This document shows, piece after piece, positions 62,510 to 64,000 of a DNA stretch of 64,000 bases. This stretch comes from Rahnella victoriana (lineage in GTDB: Bacteria > Pseudomonadota > Gammaproteobacteria > Enterobacterales > Enterobacteriaceae). The notes below the pieces were generated by a model that had not been told where the DNA came from, did not search any database, and saw nothing but the letters and a program-made list of their open reading frames with translations. Where the stretch lies: positions 124,001 through 188,000 of the forward strand of contig NZ_SJOJ01000006.1 in assembly GCF_004330295.1 (NCBI RefSeq). The letters are read 5' to 3'. A program made the translations under genes and the position numbers. Positions within the stretch are counted from its first letter, which is position 1; every line of letters starts with the position of its first letter.

Positions 62510-63736
62510 TTACTCGTTGCTGGCTTTCGCCGCTTCGATCTGCATCTGGATATTTTTCACGGCATCATTGAGTGCCGCGTCAACCGGTTGTTTACCGGTC
62601 ACACCCAGCTGGATGCCATTGTTGGCCGGACCCCAGACTTCCTGCATTTCCGGTACACCCGGCATGGCCGTGGCACGGGTAGACTGTTCAGCCACCGCAT
62701 TGGCTTTCTCATCGTTTTTGATCATCGGATCATTCACCAGCACCGTCAGTGCCGGGATTTCCTTGGTCACTTCGTAACGCACTTTGGCGTACTTAGGCTG
62801 GTTGATGAAGGTGATGAATTTCTCGGCCAGCGGTTTTTGCTTGCTGTACGTCGAGACCGCATAACCTTTCACGCCAAGGAATGAGCTCATCGGTTTGCCG
62901 TTCGGCAACTGCGGCAACGCTTTGACGCCGTAGTTGATGCCCGCCGCTTCATACGGCTGAAATGCCCACGGGCCGGTGATCACCGCGGCCGCTTTCTTCT
63001 CCGTAAACAGTGAATCGATGGCGTTCAGGCCGTTATCACCGACAATCCCCGCCGGGAATAATCCGTCGGCATAGAATTTTTTCAGGTAAGTAATGGCTTC
63101 GATGCTGCCCGGTTTGTTCAGGCCAATATCTTCAACGTTGATTTCGCCTTTGGCGTCTTTACCGAAGATATAGCCGCCCATGGAAGCCATCGCGCCGTAG
63201 GCGTAATAGACTTCGTCAAACTTGGCCAGCAGGCCGTATTTGCCCTTCGCCCTTTCCGCTTTCGAGAAGGTGTAATACTCGTCGAGCGTTGCCGGAGCCT
63301 GCGGCAGCAAATCTTTGTTATAAATCAGCACCAGCGTTTCCACTGCTTTCGGCACGCCGTAGGTCTGGCCTTTCAGCTGGAATGCGTTTAATGCCGACGG
63401 GGTAAAGCTGCCGAGAAACACCTTGTCGAGGGTCATCGGTGCCAGCAACCCCTGAACCACAGCGGTCCCTAACTGGTCATTGGGGATCACGACGACGTCG
63501 GGGCCGATACCTGCCGGACCATCCAGACGTAATTTCTCCGTTTGTTGTGCATAAGGCGTTTCCTGCACCACGACTTTGACGTTGTTCTCTTTTTCAAAAT
63601 CTTTCACCGCGTCGGCAATACCGGAAGATTTCTTAATATCTTCCCAGATAAGTAACTGACCCTCGGCTGCCCGGACGGCCTGGCTGCTAAGGCTTAACGA
63701 CATCAGTACCAGGGCAGTAAGGTGTGTAATTTTCAT
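62510..63736 (-). CDS. ganE: Galactan oligosaccharide-binding protein, MalE-like
   Basis: 408 residues. Signal peptide of about 23 residues (ending QAVRA), mature start AEGQLLIWEDIKKSSGIADAVKDFEKENNVKVVV, then GIGPDVVVIPNDQLGTAVVQGLLAP and EKKAAAVITGPWAF as in cyclodextrin/maltose binding proteins. It delivers galacto-oligosaccharides to GanFG. First gene of the leftward gan operon (E-F-G-B-A); no ATPase gene is present in it. Confidence 0.93.
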   Translation of the reverse strand: MKITHLTALVLMSLSLSSQAVRAAEGQLLIWEDIKKSSGIADAVKDFEKENNVKVVVQETPYAQQTEKLRLDGPAGIGPDVVVIPNDQLGTAVVQGLLAPMTLDKVFLGSFTPSALNAFQLKGQTYGVPKAVETLVLIYNKDLLPQAPATLDEYYTFSKAERAKGKYGLLAKFDEVYYAYGAMASMGGYIFGKDAKGEINVEDIGLNKPGSIEAITYLKKFYADGLFPAGIVGDNGLNAIDSLFTEKKAAAVITGPWAFQPYEAAGINYGVKALPQLPNGKPMSSFLGVKGYAVSTYSKQKPLAEKFITFINQPKYAKVRYEVTKEIPALTVLVNDPMIKNDEKANAVAEQSTRATAMPGVPEMQEVWGPANNGIQLGVTGKQPVDAALNDAVKNIQMQIEAAKASNE

Positions 63737-63860
63737 TGTTGCTCCTGAATGTGAAGGTATAACATTTTTGTAGGGTCAAACACGACACCGAATCAACAAC
63801 CCATGCCAAAAACCCTTTAAAAGCTGATTGCATAGTGATTAATGTCGTCCTGAAAACTAT

Positions 63861-63873
63861 GTTATACGTTAAA
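63861..63873. promoter_or_regulatory. Candidate GanR operator at ganE
   Basis: GTTATACGTTAAA repeats the ganL motif with one difference, 125 bases upstream of ganE and overlapping a TATAAC box on the minus strand. A CRP-like half site (TGTGATC) lies further upstream near 63912. Bases 63920-64000 show nothing else that I can name. Confidence 0.65.
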
Positions 63874-64000
63874 CTTACAAGCCATAAATCACTACAAAAA
63901 GATACGTATTGTGTGATCTTCTCTCCAAAATTCGAACCCGCCTGTGCAAACGCTTACACAAGGTGGTTATAGTCCGAAACATCAGCGGTATGAATTCTTT

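Overview
The window is chromosomal DNA from a member of the Enterobacterales. E. coli-like genes are everywhere (astCADBE, spy, cstA-ybdD, nac, shiA, amn, yeeO). ERIC repeats, a galactan (gan) locus and a CitS-type citrate cluster point to the Yersiniaceae/Rahnella side of the order. That placement is an inference from memory of gene content; no search was run. I see no insertion sequence, CRISPR array, rRNA or replication origin.

Layout. 1-3.4 kb: the start of a POT peptide transporter, then two near-identical tRNA-Ser(GGA) genes that enclose a decayed polyol locus (half a permease fused to a dehydrogenase), then a DUF4760 gene with an odd micro-ORF and terminator in front of it. 3.6-9.75 kb: the arginine succinyltransferase operon astCADBE (leftward), with a clear sigma-54 promoter and paired NtrC-like sites upstream. 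10.5-17.5 kb: a complete sugar ABC transporter with a FGGY (D-ribulokinase-like) kinase and a KpsF/GutQ-like SIS protein, with an ERIC element inside the operon. 17.5-24.1 kb: a MocR regulator, spy with a BaeR-like box, cstA-ybdD, an orphan holin-like gene, and nac with its own sigma-54 promoter and NtrC-like sites.

24.4-33.2 kb: a catabolic cluster I cannot assign. It holds an SDR and a double-helix-turn-helix GntR regulator facing away from an amino-acid-type ABC transporter, an M20 amidohydrolase, an enolase-superfamily enzyme, a metal-less M24 (creatinase/ectoine-hydrolase-like) enzyme and a DapA-type lyase. This is the best candidate for an undescribed system here. 33.4-36.7 kb: a vapBC pair, a glutamine amidotransferase that resembles the CTP synthase glutaminase domain but lacks the synthetase, and an aminotransferase. 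36.8-42.4 kb: tRNA-Asn, shiA, a glutathione transferase, amn, a second ERIC and yeeO, close to the E. coli order.

42.4-53.1 kb: citrate fermentation. The citAB two-component system is divergent from citS, a FAH-family gene, citCDEFXG and an alpha/beta hydrolase. No oadGAB is present; the FAH-family enzyme may replace it. 53.1-64 kb: a DUF805 gene and the galactan system: ganR, porin ganL, and leftward ganE-F-G-B-A plus a detached PTS EIIB protein. A shared 13-bp motif in front of ganL and ganE is a likely GanR operator.
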